Origin: Nitrospira sp.
GTDB lineage: Bacteria; Nitrospirota; Nitrospiria; Nitrospirales; Nitrospiraceae
Assembly (NCBI GenBank): GCA_024998625.1
Contig: JACOEL010000002.1
Location: 248,001 to 312,000, forward strand
Length of the DNA: 64,000 bases
Direction of reading: 5' to 3'
Shown: in pieces, positions 43,424 through 51,538 of the stretch
Layout: every line of letters begins with the position of its first letter
Position numbering within the stretch: position 1 is the first letter of the stretch
Notes under the pieces: model-generated
Seen by the model: the letters and a program-made list of their open reading frames with translations, nothing else
Databases searched by the model: none
What the model was told of the DNA's origin: nothing
Position numbers and translations under genes: made by a program

Positions 43424-44572
43424 TTAACGTTTGCGACTATGCCATCCCTGCTGCATCGCTTCCATGGCCACCGTCATCGCGGCATGTCGATTCTCTACTC
43501 CCAGCCTACTGTAGATCCGTTCCAGATGTTTCTTCACGGTACGTGGGCTAATGCCAAGGATCGAGCCGATTTCAGGATTCGTTTTGCCTTGCGCGACCCA
43601 ACTCAGGATTTCTGTTTCCCGCCGACTCAGGCCGAGCTGTGCGAGGGATGTCAGAGGAAGCTCTGTCCGCAGCTCATCTAAAAGCAGGAGGGAGTGCTCC
43701 CCATCTCTGACCAGGCGAATCCTCAGGGATCGGGTACCGTGGTCAATGGTGAGTGGCGTAAGCGGAGGAGGGAGATCCGGTGTGGAGTGACGTTGCGCGA
43801 GCTGCTGCTTGTGCCATTCACGGAGCAAGGAAGGGAGCCAGTCCGTTCGGCGGGTGCCTTGCAGTGCATAACTCGCCAGCATAGCATGCGCGCGTGGAGA
43901 GGCCCAGCGGATCCGGCCGTCGTCTGAGACCGAGAGAAAGCCGCGATCCATCTCCTCCATCGCCTGCTGCATGGCGGCGAGTTGCTCCTGCATGGTGCTG
44001 ACGGCCTGTGCATTCCCATAGGCCTGAACGAGGTGAGGACGGAGCAGGTTGAGCATGGCGAGGTCATGATCGGCGAAATCCCGTTTAATACGGTTTAAGC
44101 CAATCGCGATGACGGAATCCTGAGTCAGGGCGATCGCGGTTCCCATATTGTAGGGAAGCTGAAGCGGCCTGTAGTACTCGTTGTAGAGCGCGGTCTTCCG
44201 GAACTCTCGTTGCGACACAAAGTCGGTGATCTTCCTGGCGGAGAAATCCTTTGTGCGTTCGACATGGGCAATCAATGGATGTTGGTGCGTATACCGCCCG
44301 AGGATCTCCTGGTCGTTGGGGATTGTCGGGTGCCCCGATGGCCAGCCCTGGTAGGCGGCATAGCGGCGGCCCGCACTCATGTCGTTATAGGAGCAAATGT
44401 CGGTTGGAATGAGTGTGGGAATGAAATTCAGAATGTGCGTCGTCAGATCGTCCCACGATCGGAGCGTGTAGAGATCACGAAGAAACTCGAAGGCTTGTCG
44501 GGTCGCGCGGTGGCGTAGCTTTGGCCCCAAGGCTCCCCCTGGTTGTGCCGGTTGCGTCGCTCGTGGCCGCAT
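43424..44572 (-). CDS. LuxR-type regulator with PAS-like sensor part
   Basis: 382 residues from ATG 44572; a start at 44608 is possible but would leave no room for a promoter with the divergent receptor gene. Residues 1-190 form an uncharacterised sensory region. A PAS-like segment follows (MDRGFLSVSDDGRIRWASPR). The C-terminal GerE/LuxR HTH has LGLSRRETEILSWVAQGKTN, PEIGSILGISPRTVKKHLE and RIYSRLGVENRHAA. No receiver domain is present. Its divergence from the TonB receptor gene suggests it regulates that receptor. Confidence 0.88.
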   Translation of the reverse strand: MRPRATQPAQPGGALGPKLRHRATRQAFEFLRDLYTLRSWDDLTTHILNFIPTLIPTDICSYNDMSAGRRYAAYQGWPSGHPTIPNDQEILGRYTHQHPLIAHVERTKDFSARKITDFVSQREFRKTALYNEYYRPLQLPYNMGTAIALTQDSVIAIGLNRIKRDFADHDLAMLNLLRPHLVQAYGNAQAVSTMQEQLAAMQQAMEEMDRGFLSVSDDGRIRWASPRAHAMLASYALQGTRRTDWLPSLLREWHKQQLAQRHSTPDLPPPLTPLTIDHGTRSLRIRLVRDGEHSLLLLDELRTELPLTSLAQLGLSRRETEILSWVAQGKTNPEIGSILGISPRTVKKHLERIYSRLGVENRHAAMTVAMEAMQQGWHSRKR

Positions 44573-44722
44573 TGTCCGCGATTCACTTTGAAATAGCAAA
44601 CGGCACAAGTGCCTAGGAGAAGCGATTCAAGCAGGGTGGTTGTCTTGACTCTAGATGATCCCTTGTGTAGGAAAGCCCGACATGGGAGCGGGGGAAACAA
44701 TGCAGCATTTGTGGCGTTTTTG
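44573..44722. promoter_or_regulatory. Divergent promoter region, LuxR regulator / TonB receptor
   Basis: About 150 bases between the chosen starts of two divergent genes. I can point to no clear -35/-10 pair. Longer open frames on both strands would close this gap, which is one reason to prefer the internal starts. Confidence 0.4.
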
Positions 44723-46954
44723 ATGCGGGTGGTCTTCCTTGCTGTCATGGGCTTGCTGATCTTGTCTGGGTTGACGGGCGGCACGGCTCTGGCCGAAGAG
44801 AATAGTGACGATATTTGGGAGGTTCCTCCTGTGATTGTACGGGGGAAGAACCTAGCGCAGGAACCGGAACGCACGAAGCAGGAATTGGCCCGCAATCCCT
44901 CCAGCACCGTCTTGATCCCGTCGGAGGAGATTGAGCAATCGCGCGGCTCTAACCTCGAAGATGTGCTGCAGTTTTCCCCCGGGGTGTTCTTCCAATCACG
45001 GAGTGGAGGGACCGATGGCAAACTGAATATCCGGGGGGCCAACCTCTCGTCAAATCTGAACATCTGGGGGGTGACCTTGCTGGTGAACGGGCTCCCATTC
45101 AATGCGGCGGACGGGTTCGCCCAACTCGAATCGATTGAATTACTGGCGGTAGACCATGTGGAAGTCTACAAGGGAGCCCAGGCATTCAAGTTTGGTGCAA
45201 ATTCATTGGGCGGTGCCGTGAACTTTGTGCTCAAGTCTGGTGTGAACCAGGCCGCCGTGCAGGTGAGGGGGGAGGGAGGCAGTTTCGGGTTTTACAATTC
45301 GCAACTTGCCTCAGGGCAGACCAGTCAGCCGTTCACGTTGTTCGGAGAGCCAGCGAAGAGCGATTACTACGCGAGTCTGAGCAGTAGCGGACAAGACGGT
45401 TATCGGTCGAATTCCCAGCAGCAATCCGTTCGATTCAACGGCAGTGTAGGTCTGACAGTCGACACTCGCCATCAGTTCAGGCTGACGATTGTCAGCGCCC
45501 ATGTGAATTCTGCACTTCCGGGGCCGTTGACTCTGCAACAGATGGAATCGAATCCAAAGCAGGCCGGGGCGCAACTCGATGTGGGCGGCAATCCTCTTGT
45601 GTGCGAACAGGCGGCTCCGTGCCGGTATACCAACGATACCCGGCTGAATCGGATCGGATTGGCCTACCAATATCTCGGCAGCGCCGGAAGGGTGCTCACG
45701 GTCGCGCCGTTCTATCAATACTGGAAATGGTCGTCACGATTTACCCAGGTGTTGGATTACACCAGTGGGGATACCGGGGCGGAGATCCGCTATACACAGT
45801 CCGGTACATTATTCGGATTGGCGCACCGAGTGAGTGTCGGCACGTCGCCGTGGTACGGCCAAAATCCCTTCGATCTCTACAAGAATGACGTGGGGAATCG
45901 CGGCGCGCTGCTTCAGAAACGGTATATGTCGACCGTGAATCTCGGGACCTATCTGGAAGACGAAATCGAGCTGTGCCCGAGGTTGACGCTAATCCTGGGT
46001 GGTCGGCTTGATTATTCTGCTCGCGGTGCCCGAGTCACGGATTTGTCGCCACCCGGTACGTCGATCAGTGAGCGAACCGGGGAACGAGTCTTCAGCGCGC
46101 TGTCTCCCAAGGCCGGGTTTCTCTATCAACCAAGTCCCACGGCGCAGCTGTACGGGAATGTGAGTCGAGGCTATGAGGCACCGATCAATATCCAGCTGAT
46201 GCAACCACTCAATGCCCAAAGCCAGCTGCCGACCGGTGCGTTCATTGACGTGGATGCGCAGCGGGCCTGGCAATTCGAACTGGGACACCGGGGCACGGCC
46301 AGAGGCGGCGATTTTGCCTGGGATATCACGGCCTCTGATCTGGAGGTGCGGAAGGAAATCCTCGTGACGGCGCTCACGGTGCCCGGCGTCGGAGAAGTCG
46401 CGACGTATCGGAATGCCCAGGCCTCCCGTCACACCGGCATCGAGGCCGGCGGGAGCATGATCCTGGCGAGAGGCCTGTTCACGGACGGAAAAAATGCATC
46501 GCACGATCAACTCACCGCCAGGACCGCGTACACCTGGCGTCGCTATCGCTTCCTGGATGATATCTACAAAGTCAGCAAGGGAGTATCGGTGCTCGATACT
46601 AGAGATGGCAACGCCATTCCTGGAATCCCTCGGCACTGGCTCACGGGCGAAATCCGCTACGCCCATCCTGCTGGATGGTGGGTAGCTCCCAATCTTGAGT
46701 GGTCACCAGCCGGGTACTACGCGGACTTCGACAACCGGGTGAAGAATCCGCCCTTCTTGATCGTAAACGTGAAAAGTGGCTATACGTCCGGCAAGTGGTC
46801 GTTGTTTTTCGAGGGGCGGAATCTGACCGATCAAAACTACGCCGGTTCGGTATTCGCTGGAGGCGCAAACAGTGCGAATGCCGCCACTTCTCGTCTGTTC
46901 CTTCCATCCTGGCCCATCAGCTTCTTCGGCGGGGCGACCTGCCAGTTCTCCTGA
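44723..46954 (+). CDS. TonB-dependent outer-membrane receptor
   Basis: 743 residues from ATG 44723, which gives a clean signal peptide (MRVVFLAVMGLLILSGLTGG); upstream GTG starts add a non-signal-like leader. The plug domain has SRGSNLEDVLQFSPGVFFQS, GKLNIRGANLSSNLNIWGV and the strand QAFKFGANSLGGAVNFVLKS. The barrel fills the rest and ends in an aromatic (GGATCQFS). The N-terminal segment IWEVPPVIVRGK may hold the TonB box. It imports a siderophore or other large ligand; the substrate cannot be read from the sequence. The LuxR regulator is divergent. Confidence 0.9.
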   Translation: MRVVFLAVMGLLILSGLTGGTALAEENSDDIWEVPPVIVRGKNLAQEPERTKQELARNPSSTVLIPSEEIEQSRGSNLEDVLQFSPGVFFQSRSGGTDGKLNIRGANLSSNLNIWGVTLLVNGLPFNAADGFAQLESIELLAVDHVEVYKGAQAFKFGANSLGGAVNFVLKSGVNQAAVQVRGEGGSFGFYNSQLASGQTSQPFTLFGEPAKSDYYASLSSSGQDGYRSNSQQQSVRFNGSVGLTVDTRHQFRLTIVSAHVNSALPGPLTLQQMESNPKQAGAQLDVGGNPLVCEQAAPCRYTNDTRLNRIGLAYQYLGSAGRVLTVAPFYQYWKWSSRFTQVLDYTSGDTGAEIRYTQSGTLFGLAHRVSVGTSPWYGQNPFDLYKNDVGNRGALLQKRYMSTVNLGTYLEDEIELCPRLTLILGGRLDYSARGARVTDLSPPGTSISERTGERVFSALSPKAGFLYQPSPTAQLYGNVSRGYEAPINIQLMQPLNAQSQLPTGAFIDVDAQRAWQFELGHRGTARGGDFAWDITASDLEVRKEILVTALTVPGVGEVATYRNAQASRHTGIEAGGSMILARGLFTDGKNASHDQLTARTAYTWRRYRFLDDIYKVSKGVSVLDTRDGNAIPGIPRHWLTGEIRYAHPAGWWVAPNLEWSPAGYYADFDNRVKNPPFLIVNVKSGYTSGKWSLFFEGRNLTDQNYAGSVFAGGANSANAATSRLFLPSWPISFFGGATCQFS

Positions 46955-47094
46955 TCCTTCGCCGCCAGTATTTCATTCGTGAGGCCCTCCGGCCATTCTG
47001 CTAGGTTTCAAGTAGGTGCTTCATTGTACGTCTGGTGGCGTATTGGCTCAGGACGGTTGCCGCGATATCGTCCGCCTGCCGCATTCGAGCATTC

Positions 47095-47319
47095 ATGCGA
47101 GGGATGAGAGGGATGAGCGACGGGTTGTCGAAGCGAGAGCAGGCGGTGCTGTCCTGGTTGGGCCACGGGTTGTCGAATAAGGAAATCGGTCTGGCCCTCA
47201 GCATCAGTCACCGTACCGTTCAGAAACACTTGCAGAGGATTTATCAGCATCTGGGGGTGCAAACGCGGGCTGAAGCCATCGTGCGGATGCATCAGGAGTT
47301 CAGAAAGACCGGTCTATGA
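47095..47319 (+). CDS. Stand-alone LuxR/GerE HTH protein
   Basis: About 74 residues, essentially one GerE DNA-binding domain: GLSKREQAVLSWLGHGLSNK, EIGLALSISHRTVQKHLQ, RIYQHLGVQTRAEAI. It lacks a receiver or autoinducer domain. Several ATGs (47095, 47104, 47113) could start it. It resembles the HTH of the regulator at 43424. A 16-bp palindrome lies 34 bases after its stop, and an acyltransferase operon starts downstream. I infer a regulator of that operon. Confidence 0.72.
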   Translation: MRGMRGMSDGLSKREQAVLSWLGHGLSNKEIGLALSISHRTVQKHLQRIYQHLGVQTRAEAIVRMHQEFRKTGL

Positions 47320-47352
47320 CAGTTGTGTGGCTTCAAGACGGAAAGTTACTGA

Positions 47353-47368
47353 CGTACATCGCTGTACG
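47353..47368. promoter_or_regulatory. 16-bp palindrome upstream of the acyltransferase operon
   Basis: CGTACA-TCGC-TGTACG is a perfect 6-bp inverted repeat with a 4-base centre, 171 bases before the first gene of the operon. Size and symmetry suit a dimeric HTH regulator such as a LuxR-type protein. Binding is inferred. Confidence 0.45.
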
Positions 47369-47539
47369 CCACCTGGCGCATAGTGATTTCCTGCGGTTCC
47401 GCCATACAAATGTGCCTAGTTGAGCCAATGCGATCAAGTGGGAGGGCGTGGCCGGCCGCTCTGATGAAAGGCGTTCCCGGATGGGGAGGTGCCGGAGAAC
47501 GCGATCAGTCAACCTTCAGTGAAGACAAAGGAGCCGTCC

Positions 47540-48211
47540 ATGCACGTACTCGAAGAGTTCCGCACTGAAAACATCCAGCGTATTAAGTCTACGCGTCTTG
47601 TGAAGTCGATTCTGGAAGGCAGGCCGGAGAAACACCATTACATTGGCTATCTGGTGAACGTTTACAACTACGCGCAGTATAGCCCGACTGTCATTGCGCT
47701 GGCGGCGTCTCGCTGTGTGCAAACCCACCCCAAACTAGGCCGCTATTTGTTCCACCATGCGGGGGAGGAAATCGGCCACGAACACTGGGCCTTGTCCGAC
47801 CTCAAGGATTGCGGGTTGCAGGAAGAGCGCATCAAACAACTTCGGCCTACACCCGCCTGCATGTCGATGGTCGCACTCGAGTACTACGTGGCAGGCACCT
47901 GGAATCCGGTGGCGCTATTCGGGTGGCTGTATACGCTGGAGTCGTTGGGCGATGCCATGGGCACGTTCCTCTCCCAATCATTGGGGAAGGGACTCCAGTT
48001 GGGCAGCAAGGGGGTCTATTTCCTCGAAGGACATGGGGAGGCGGACCACGATCACACGCGGGACCTGGAAGAGCAGATCACCAAGCACGTGACGAGCACA
48101 CAGGACATGGACGACATTTTCTACATCGCCCAGATCTCCAGCGATCTCTATGCGCGGATGATCGAAGAAGTGGGAGAACGGGATCACCAATGGCTCTCGA
48201 CACTCGCCTGA
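47540..48211 (+). CDS. Heme-oxygenase-like iron-containing redox enzyme
   Basis: 223 residues from ATG 47540 with AAAGGAG eight bases upstream; the 17-residue upstream extension has no ribosome site. The all-helical sequence has likely di-iron or haem-oxygenase-like ligands in YLFHHAGEEIGHEHWALSDL and LEGHGEADHDHTRDLEEQI, plus MSMVALEYYVAGTWNPVALF. The fold family includes TenA, PqqC and the di-iron oxidases/decarboxylases (HDO type). It overlaps the acyltransferase gene by 22 bases, so it is part of the same pathway, perhaps oxidising a fatty-acyl product. Confidence 0.85.
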   Translation: MHVLEEFRTENIQRIKSTRLVKSILEGRPEKHHYIGYLVNVYNYAQYSPTVIALAASRCVQTHPKLGRYLFHHAGEEIGHEHWALSDLKDCGLQEERIKQLRPTPACMSMVALEYYVAGTWNPVALFGWLYTLESLGDAMGTFLSQSLGKGLQLGSKGVYFLEGHGEADHDHTRDLEEQITKHVTSTQDMDDIFYIAQISSDLYARMIEEVGERDHQWLSTLA

Positions 48212-49392
48212 CACGAGACCCGACGGAACTCGAGGCTATTTACCGGTTCCGCTTCCAGGTCTATTACCATGAACTCGGCGCGCAGTTGCCAGACGACGTG
48301 ATCCGCAGTGGCCGGCTGCGCTGCGACTTCGACGACGTAGCCTACAATTACGTCAGCTTCGAGGGTGGCCGCGTCGTGGCTTGCCTTCGTGGCATTGACT
48401 TTGTCGATTTGCCGAACTCAGCCCAGTTGATCGAGAAGTATAGCCTTCGGCCGGCGATTCAAGACCTTGATGCGGCATGCCTTGGCTTTACCGGGCGCAT
48501 GGCCGTCGCGGAGAAATTCAGAAGAAGTTCGCTGGTGCATCGATTGATGATGCTGGCCACGGATGACGCAAGGCAACGTGGAACGCGGCTCGCCTTTCTT
48601 GATTGCAGCCCGCACCTCTTGCCCTTCTATGAGGCCATTGGCTTCAGACGGTATGCGCCGGCATTCAGTGATCCGGTATTCGGGTTTAAGCAGCCGTTGC
48701 TCTTCATGTTGCGAGATTATATCGGGCTCAACGCGATCGGCTCCCCATTGGCCAGGACTTTCAACCCGTGTGAAGACGATCCTGAGATCAGAGAGTGGTA
48801 TGCGCGCCACTACGGCGCCTATGCAACTTGCCGGACCGCCACGCTGCTTCCCAGCGGCGCCCTGACCGATCTGGCCGAACGCGTTTTTAGCGGAGAATTG
48901 ACCGAGGTTCCACTCTTGCGGAACCTCTCGCGGCAGGAAATCGATCTCGTGCTGAGGAAATCCACCATCGTGCATGCTCAGCCTGGCGATGTAGTGATCC
49001 GATCCGGCTTGCGGGATGAATATCTGTGTGTGGTGCTCTCCGGCCGTCTCGAATCCCATCATGCCGGCCATCATCTCGAAACCATGGGTCGGGGAGGTTT
49101 CTACGGGGAAACCGAATTTCTCACCAGCCGTCCACGTATCGCAGAGGTACGTGCGTGTGAATCTGCGGAATTACTCATTCTGCCGACCGAGTATCTCGCC
49201 CAATTGATCGAGAAGGATGTGGTGATCGGGCGTACGTTGATGAGGAATCTTGCAATAGCCATGGCTACTCGGTCGGCCGCTCGCTTGGACGGCATGGCGG
49301 CCTTGTCCTCACAATTGGGTGCCAAAATTCACATGGCTGCTGCCGCCACTCACGGCGCACATATCATGGGAGGGGAGAGGACTTCACATTGA
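48190..49392 (+). CDS. FeeM/GNAT-like acyltransferase fused to a cyclic-nucleotide-binding domain
   Basis: 400 residues from ATG 48190. Residues 1-190 match the acyl-transfer fold of N-acyl amino acid synthases and related GNAT-type enzymes: RDPTELEAIYRFRFQVYYHE, then RVVACLRGID, then LDCSPHLLPFYEAIGFRRYA. Residues 240-375 are a cNMP-binding domain with GDVVIRSGLRDEYLCVVLSG and GRGGFYGETEFL (about 300-310). FeeM-type enzymes join a fatty-acyl group to an amino acid. The fusion suggests activity controlled by a cyclic nucleotide. It overlaps the upstream enzyme gene and stops 13 bases before the desaturase start. Confidence 0.8.
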   Translation: MALDTRLTRDPTELEAIYRFRFQVYYHELGAQLPDDVIRSGRLRCDFDDVAYNYVSFEGGRVVACLRGIDFVDLPNSAQLIEKYSLRPAIQDLDAACLGFTGRMAVAEKFRRSSLVHRLMMLATDDARQRGTRLAFLDCSPHLLPFYEAIGFRRYAPAFSDPVFGFKQPLLFMLRDYIGLNAIGSPLARTFNPCEDDPEIREWYARHYGAYATCRTATLLPSGALTDLAERVFSGELTEVPLLRNLSRQEIDLVLRKSTIVHAQPGDVVIRSGLRDEYLCVVLSGRLESHHAGHHLETMGRGGFYGETEFLTSRPRIAEVRACESAELLILPTEYLAQLIEKDVVIGRTLMRNLAIAMATRSAARLDGMAALSSQLGAKIHMAAAATHGAHIMGGERTSH

Positions 49393-49405
49393 CCTCTCCG
49401 GAAAC

Positions 49406-50272
49406 ATGAACAATCGCTGTACTGTTTTGAACCTCGGTATTCCCATGGTCGGGTCCATCTATGCCGTTTTGCATTTCACGGAGAGGGGGATTGGCTGGAT
49501 CGAAGTGTCTTGCCTGATCCTTTTTTTTACGGTGATCGGCTTGGGTATCACGCTGGGATTTCATCGATATTTCACCCATCAAGGTTTTCATGCCATCACG
49601 CCACTCGGGCTATTCCTTGCAGCAGTGGGGTCTATGGCGTTTCAAGGGCCGGTCATCGGTTGGGTAGCAGATCATCGCCGACACCATCGCTATACTGACC
49701 AGGATGGCGATCCCCATTCACCTCATGTTCCGTGGCGTGGTGGGTGGTTTGGCCGATTGGCTGGCTTACTCCACGCCCATGTCGGCTGGATCTTTACGGA
49801 GCCGGGGTCCTCTTATTCCGTATACGCACAAGATCTATTGAAAGATCCTACCCTGGTTTTGATCGAACGCACCTATCTCTTCTGGGCTGGGCTGTCTCTC
49901 GGATTGCCATGGCTCTATGGGTATGTGCTGGGTGGTCCTGAGCATGGGCTGGACTGTTTACTATTCGGCGGATGTGTTCGAGCCGCTCTGATGCAGCACT
50001 GTACCTGGTCGGTCAACTCCTTTGGGCACGCCTATGGATACCAAACCTACAAGACCGGAGAGCAGAGTCGGAACAATTTCGTCGTGGCCATGCTGACCCT
50101 GGGGGAGGGGTGGCACAACAACCATCATGCGTTCCCGCGCTGTGCGTTTCACGGTCTTAAGTCTCATGAGTATGACGTAACCGGTTTGATTGTAAGGGGC
50201 CTGGAACGACTAGGGCTAGTGAGTGACGTCATCCATCCCACTCAGGCCTTGCTGGATCGGGGCCGGCGATAA
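49406..50272 (+). CDS. Acyl-CoA/fatty-acid desaturase (delta-9 type)
   Basis: 288 residues from ATG 49406; an upstream frame overlaps the acyltransferase. Three histidine boxes of membrane di-iron desaturases are intact: HRYFTH (from residue 53), HRRHH (from 90) and HNNHH (from 237). Four hydrophobic segments place it in the inner membrane. It inserts a double bond in an acyl chain. Third in a run with a heme-oxygenase-like enzyme and a FeeM-like transferase, it could tailor the acyl chain of a lipid product. Confidence 0.92.
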   Translation: MNNRCTVLNLGIPMVGSIYAVLHFTERGIGWIEVSCLILFFTVIGLGITLGFHRYFTHQGFHAITPLGLFLAAVGSMAFQGPVIGWVADHRRHHRYTDQDGDPHSPHVPWRGGWFGRLAGLLHAHVGWIFTEPGSSYSVYAQDLLKDPTLVLIERTYLFWAGLSLGLPWLYGYVLGGPEHGLDCLLFGGCVRAALMQHCTWSVNSFGHAYGYQTYKTGEQSRNNFVVAMLTLGEGWHNNHHAFPRCAFHGLKSHEYDVTGLIVRGLERLGLVSDVIHPTQALLDRGRR

Positions 50273-50399
50273 TATTCGGCAGAGGGAATAGGAAACGGAG
50301 AAAATGTACCCAGAGTCATTTCCCGTCCCTGGCTGGCCGGATGGTGCCACTATTATTGAAATTGGCTATTGCTCGGCAACGGGAGATCGGAGGTCTGTC

Positions 50400-50738
50400 C
50401 TAGAGTAGCGCCTGAAGCTTGCTGAGGGTTTCTTCGACCGCGTCAAGCGGTGCCGTGCCTTTCTTGACGGCTTTTCTGATTTTCCAATCCAGACTGTTGA
50501 CCTGATCCGCTATGACAACACTGGTCCGGCCCGGCTCACTGCTCAGTACGACTTCGAATGGGTAGCCTTTCTTCTGGCTGGTCATGGGGCAACAGAGCAT
50601 CAAACCGCTGGCTCGATTATAGCTAGTCGGAGATAGCACGAGTGCTGGCCGATGGCCCGCTTGCTCGTGCCCGGCTTGCGGGTTGAATTGCAGCCAGACG
50701 ATGTCTCCACGGTCTGGCACATATGGCGGTTTTCGCAT
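50400..50738 (-). CDS. MazF/PemK-family toxin
   Basis: 112 residues from ATG 50738; an alternative longer frame overlaps the antitoxin. The PemK/MazF pattern is clear: VPDRGDIVWLQFNPQAGHEQ, then GHRPALVLSPTSYNRASGLM, then CPMTSQKKGYPFEVVL, and later ADQVNSLDW. The family consists of sequence-specific endoribonucleases. The ATG overlaps the antitoxin stop by one base, giving tight coupling. Confidence 0.92.
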   Translation of the reverse strand: MRKPPYVPDRGDIVWLQFNPQAGHEQAGHRPALVLSPTSYNRASGLMLCCPMTSQKKGYPFEVVLSSEPGRTSVVIADQVNSLDWKIRKAVKKGTAPLDAVEETLSKLQALL

Positions 50739-50980
50739 TACAGGGCCTCGCGGCCGACCGGCCCGCCGAAGTCGAGTTCGCCATGCATGTTCTTGGCGGT
50801 AATGCGTATTACTAAATCCTCCAGCCGGTACACCCGGCGGAGATGCGGCTTGAGTACGACATTGCCATTGTTTACTACGATCTCTAGGGGGTCGTGTGCC
50901 CTGAGCCCTATTTGCACGGCGACACTCTTCGGGATCCGGATCGCCAAACTGTTTCCCCATTTTTGCGCAGTCGTTTTCAT
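50738..50980 (-). CDS. MazE-like antitoxin
   Basis: 80 residues starting MKTTAQKWGNSLAIRIPKS, the AbrB/MazE swapped-hairpin DNA-binding signature, then VAVQIGLRAHDPLEIVVNNG. The C-terminal tail (RITAKNMHGELDFG) should bind the toxin. AGGGAGC precedes the ATG. It probably autoregulates through the inverted repeat just upstream. Confidence 0.92.
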   Translation of the reverse strand: MKTTAQKWGNSLAIRIPKSVAVQIGLRAHDPLEIVVNNGNVVLKPHLRRVYRLEDLVIRITAKNMHGELDFGGPVGREAL

Positions 50981-50991
50981 CGTGCTCCCTG

Positions 50992-51016
50992 GTAGTAGAT
51001 ACGATGTAGATACTAC
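50992..51016. promoter_or_regulatory. Operator candidate of the MazEF-like operon
   Basis: GTAGTAGATAC and TAGATACTAC flank a short centre. The outer GTAGTA/TACTAC arms are an inverted repeat and TAGATAC is also directly repeated. It lies 11 bases upstream of the antitoxin start, a usual place for MazE autoregulation. Confidence 0.5.
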
Positions 51017-51307
51017 TCTAGGCTACCGGTTGCGTCAAGCGGTGCGATTCCGGTCTTCGGGCATGGCCAGGCATCCGGCTTCGTCGCCGATCCAGCCGTT
51101 TTTATAGGTGAGTTTGAGGCAGCCTTTCGTCGGCACCGCTTCGATTACATTCCTAATGCATCACGCCGTTGCGCAAACAGTCTAATATCAAACAATTGCT
51201 CTATGGCAGAAGCTCGTGACCGTTGATGTGACACAATAGCCTCAGCTACTCGCTTTTAAATCACAGCAATAATCTTCTCCGTTTCTGTGGGCATATCACC
51301 CCAGAGG
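51017..51307. other. Spacer upstream of the MazEF-like operon
   Basis: About 290 bases without a supportable ORF, followed by an IS-end element. No tRNA or clear terminator is visible. Confidence 0.4.
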
Positions 51308-51473
51308 CTAGAACCTATCTCAAAATTGAAAAACGTGGTTGCGAGCGAGCGCAATCTCCAGCGACCAAGCAAGTGGCACGCGCATTTTCGGCCCAATGCG
51401 ATCTGTTGCACGGCAAGTCCCTGCGTTGAGTGAGCCCGACCACATCGAAAATCGATTTGGAGATAGGTTCTAG
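51308..51473. mobile_element. 166-bp IS5-like end pair (solo remnant or MITE)
   Basis: CTAGAACCTATCTC at the left and GAGATAGGTTCTAG at the right are perfect 14-bp inverted repeats starting and ending in CTAG. The same ends occur at the truncated transposase at 41470. The interior has no open frame, so it is an internally deleted copy or a MITE mobilised by that family. Confidence 0.7.
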
Positions 51474-51538
51474 CCTCCTGTAAGACTTTCCGCCACCGGC
51501 CGACTCTCGTTCAGTAGCGTTTCAACCCCCGGAGTCAT

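Noticed and set aside
47809-48189. N-terminal extension of the acyltransferase frame
   Set aside because: It overlaps the whole end of the heme-oxygenase-like gene in another frame and is not protein-like. ATG 48190 fits the domain start.
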